A stretch of 64,000 nt of DNA from Tritrichomonas musculus (taxonomy: Eukaryota > Parabasalia > Tritrichomonadida > Tritrichomonadidae), in NCBI GenBank assembly GCA_039105265.1, contig JAPFFF010000071.1, positions 62,001 to 126,000 on the forward strand. Reading direction: 5' to 3'. Of this stretch, positions 63,233 through 64,000 are shown piece by piece (positions within the stretch are counted from its first letter, which is position 1; each line of letters opens with the position of its first letter). The notes under the pieces were generated by a model. That model saw only the letters and a list, made by a program, of their open reading frames with translations, ran no database searches and was not told the DNA's origin. The position numbers were made by a program, and so were the translations under genes.

Positions 63233-63234
<2 letters not shown>
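62373..63234. other. Intergenic DNA with repeated taccgg motifs
   Basis: Near 62700-62810 the sequence ccgttaccggagaggatcga partly repeats cctgttaccggaaaagaatc at 61680-61700 in the same orientation, about 1.1 kb apart. This could mark the edges of a decayed repeat. No coding sequence. Confidence 0.35.

Positions 63235-63285
<51 letters not shown>
63235..63285. repeat. Poly-T run (51 bases)
   Basis: An uninterrupted T homopolymer, the longest in the window. Confidence 0.85.
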
Positions 63286-63286
<1 letters not shown>

Positions 63287-63611
63287 AAGTATTCACTCAA
63301 AAATCGGTGATGTGGTAAGTTATGCTTTAAATAAATTATTAATATATTTTCTTAAGGGTGTAGTTCGTTTGCAATATCTCGCTATATACATTGTTTTGAA
63401 AAGTTATATTAATATATTTATGATTGTTATATGCCACATATTTTATTAAAACAATAAAAAAAATGAACTTCATCGACAAGATTATCTCAAAATATCTTTT
63501 TTTTTTTTCTAAATCTTAATTTTTGAATTCAACTGAGGAATAACATTAGAAATAAGCTATTATAAACGATTTAACTATCATTTTTTTATTTTTTCGAATT
63601 GAATATGAGAT

Positions 63612-63966
63612 ATGATTATTTTTGTAAACCGCATTTTTTGTTTATTTAAAAAAATAATGAATTTTTAATATTTTTTAAAACGCATACATAGTTTTTTATT
63701 TTATACCATAAATTATTTATATTTTCTTTTTGGTTCAAAAAACTTTCAAATTGAAGGACTACATATATTTTGAAATTTGCGATTTTTGGCTTTTTTTTTT
63801 TGTAAATTTCAAAATATATGTAGTCTTTCAATTTGAAAGTTTTTGGAATAAAATTTCATTTATACATAGTATAGAATCAGGAATAAAAAACTATGTATGC
63901 ATTTTAAAAAACACTAAAAATTCATTATTTTTTTATATAAGCAAAAAATACAGTTTGAAAAAGTGA
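63612..63966. repeat. Foldback (long inverted repeat) element
   Basis: The left arm (about 63612-63778) and right arm (about 63804-63966) are reverse complements over about 160 bases, including acgcatacatagttttttat against ataaaaaactatgtatgcat. The inner 38-base section (aactttcaaattgaaggact onward) is almost perfect. Only 25 bases separate the arms. No terminal duplication was seen. Confidence 0.75.
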
Positions 63967-64000
63967 GCATATTTTCTTCTGATTTCAACTTCAATTAAAA

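Noticed and set aside
63235-63285. Poly-T run as a telomere or chromosome end
   Set aside because: It is a simple homopolymer within continuing ordinary sequence, not a telomeric repeat.
1-64000. tRNA or rRNA genes
   Set aside because: I scanned for the GGTTCGA-type T-loop and paired stems by eye and saw none; a dedicated search with a tRNA model would be decisive.

Overview
The window looks like nuclear DNA of a trichomonad-type parabasalid, close in style to Trichomonas or Tritrichomonas. The evidence is strong AT bias with a few GC-richer islands and very short apparent 5' leaders. Four genes carry an initiator-like TCA[C/T]T[T/A] 10-35 bases before the ATG. The gene families are those expanded in these protists: ankyrin proteins with a shared helical N-terminal domain, TKL-like kinases, Rho GTPases, BTB-like proteins, F5/8C and Tubby-like domains, a glycine-rich BTB protein, BspA-like relics, a MULE transposon and a hAT-like MITE. 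One enzyme has a hydrogenosome-style leader. The species assignment is inference.

Layout. 0-7.4 kb: a small multi-pass membrane protein, a decayed surface protein, a broken Rho GTPase copy, a BTB-like/F5-8C protein, an ankyrin-protein relic and an intact Rho-like GTPase. 7.8-9.5 kb: a GC-rich damaged acyltransferase-like gene and a Nim-like flavin-binding gene. 12.6-16.6 kb: an ankyrin gene cut into separate one-repeat units and an ankyrin-family protein fused to a pseudokinase. 17-22.7 kb: a hAT-like MITE, an MBOAT-like protein, endonuclease III and a coiled-coil protein. 25.8-33.2 kb: a BTB/Tubby-like gene, a truncated gene copy, a BTB/coiled-coil/glycine-rich gene and a broken BTB/Tubby copy. 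34.2-40 kb: the second split ankyrin gene. 40.7-45.7 kb: a large kinase with three von Willebrand A-like domains. 46.1-50.2 kb: a MULE with 214-bp terminal inverted repeats. 50.3-52.7 kb: another kinase. 53.9-61.5 kb: the third split ankyrin gene. 61.5-64 kb: hairpin-rich intergenic DNA and a foldback element.

The most unusual feature is the set of three split ankyrin genes on the minus strand. Each has an intact first unit and a final unit ending in a proper stop. Between them lie 5 to 17 separate blocks, most encoding one intact 33-residue ankyrin unit. The AT-rich, stop-filled spacers are about 90-800 bases long. They fall at the same place in the repeat nearly every time, yet I find no shared GT...AG or trichomonad-type splice signal. 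These may be unusual introns in a lineage thought to be intron-poor, or a store of separate repeat cassettes. RNA evidence would decide.

The genes do not form operons. The local theme is duplication and decay: partial copies of the Rho, BTB/Tubby and kinase/vWA genes sit near their intact sources, among DNA transposons and inverted-repeat elements.
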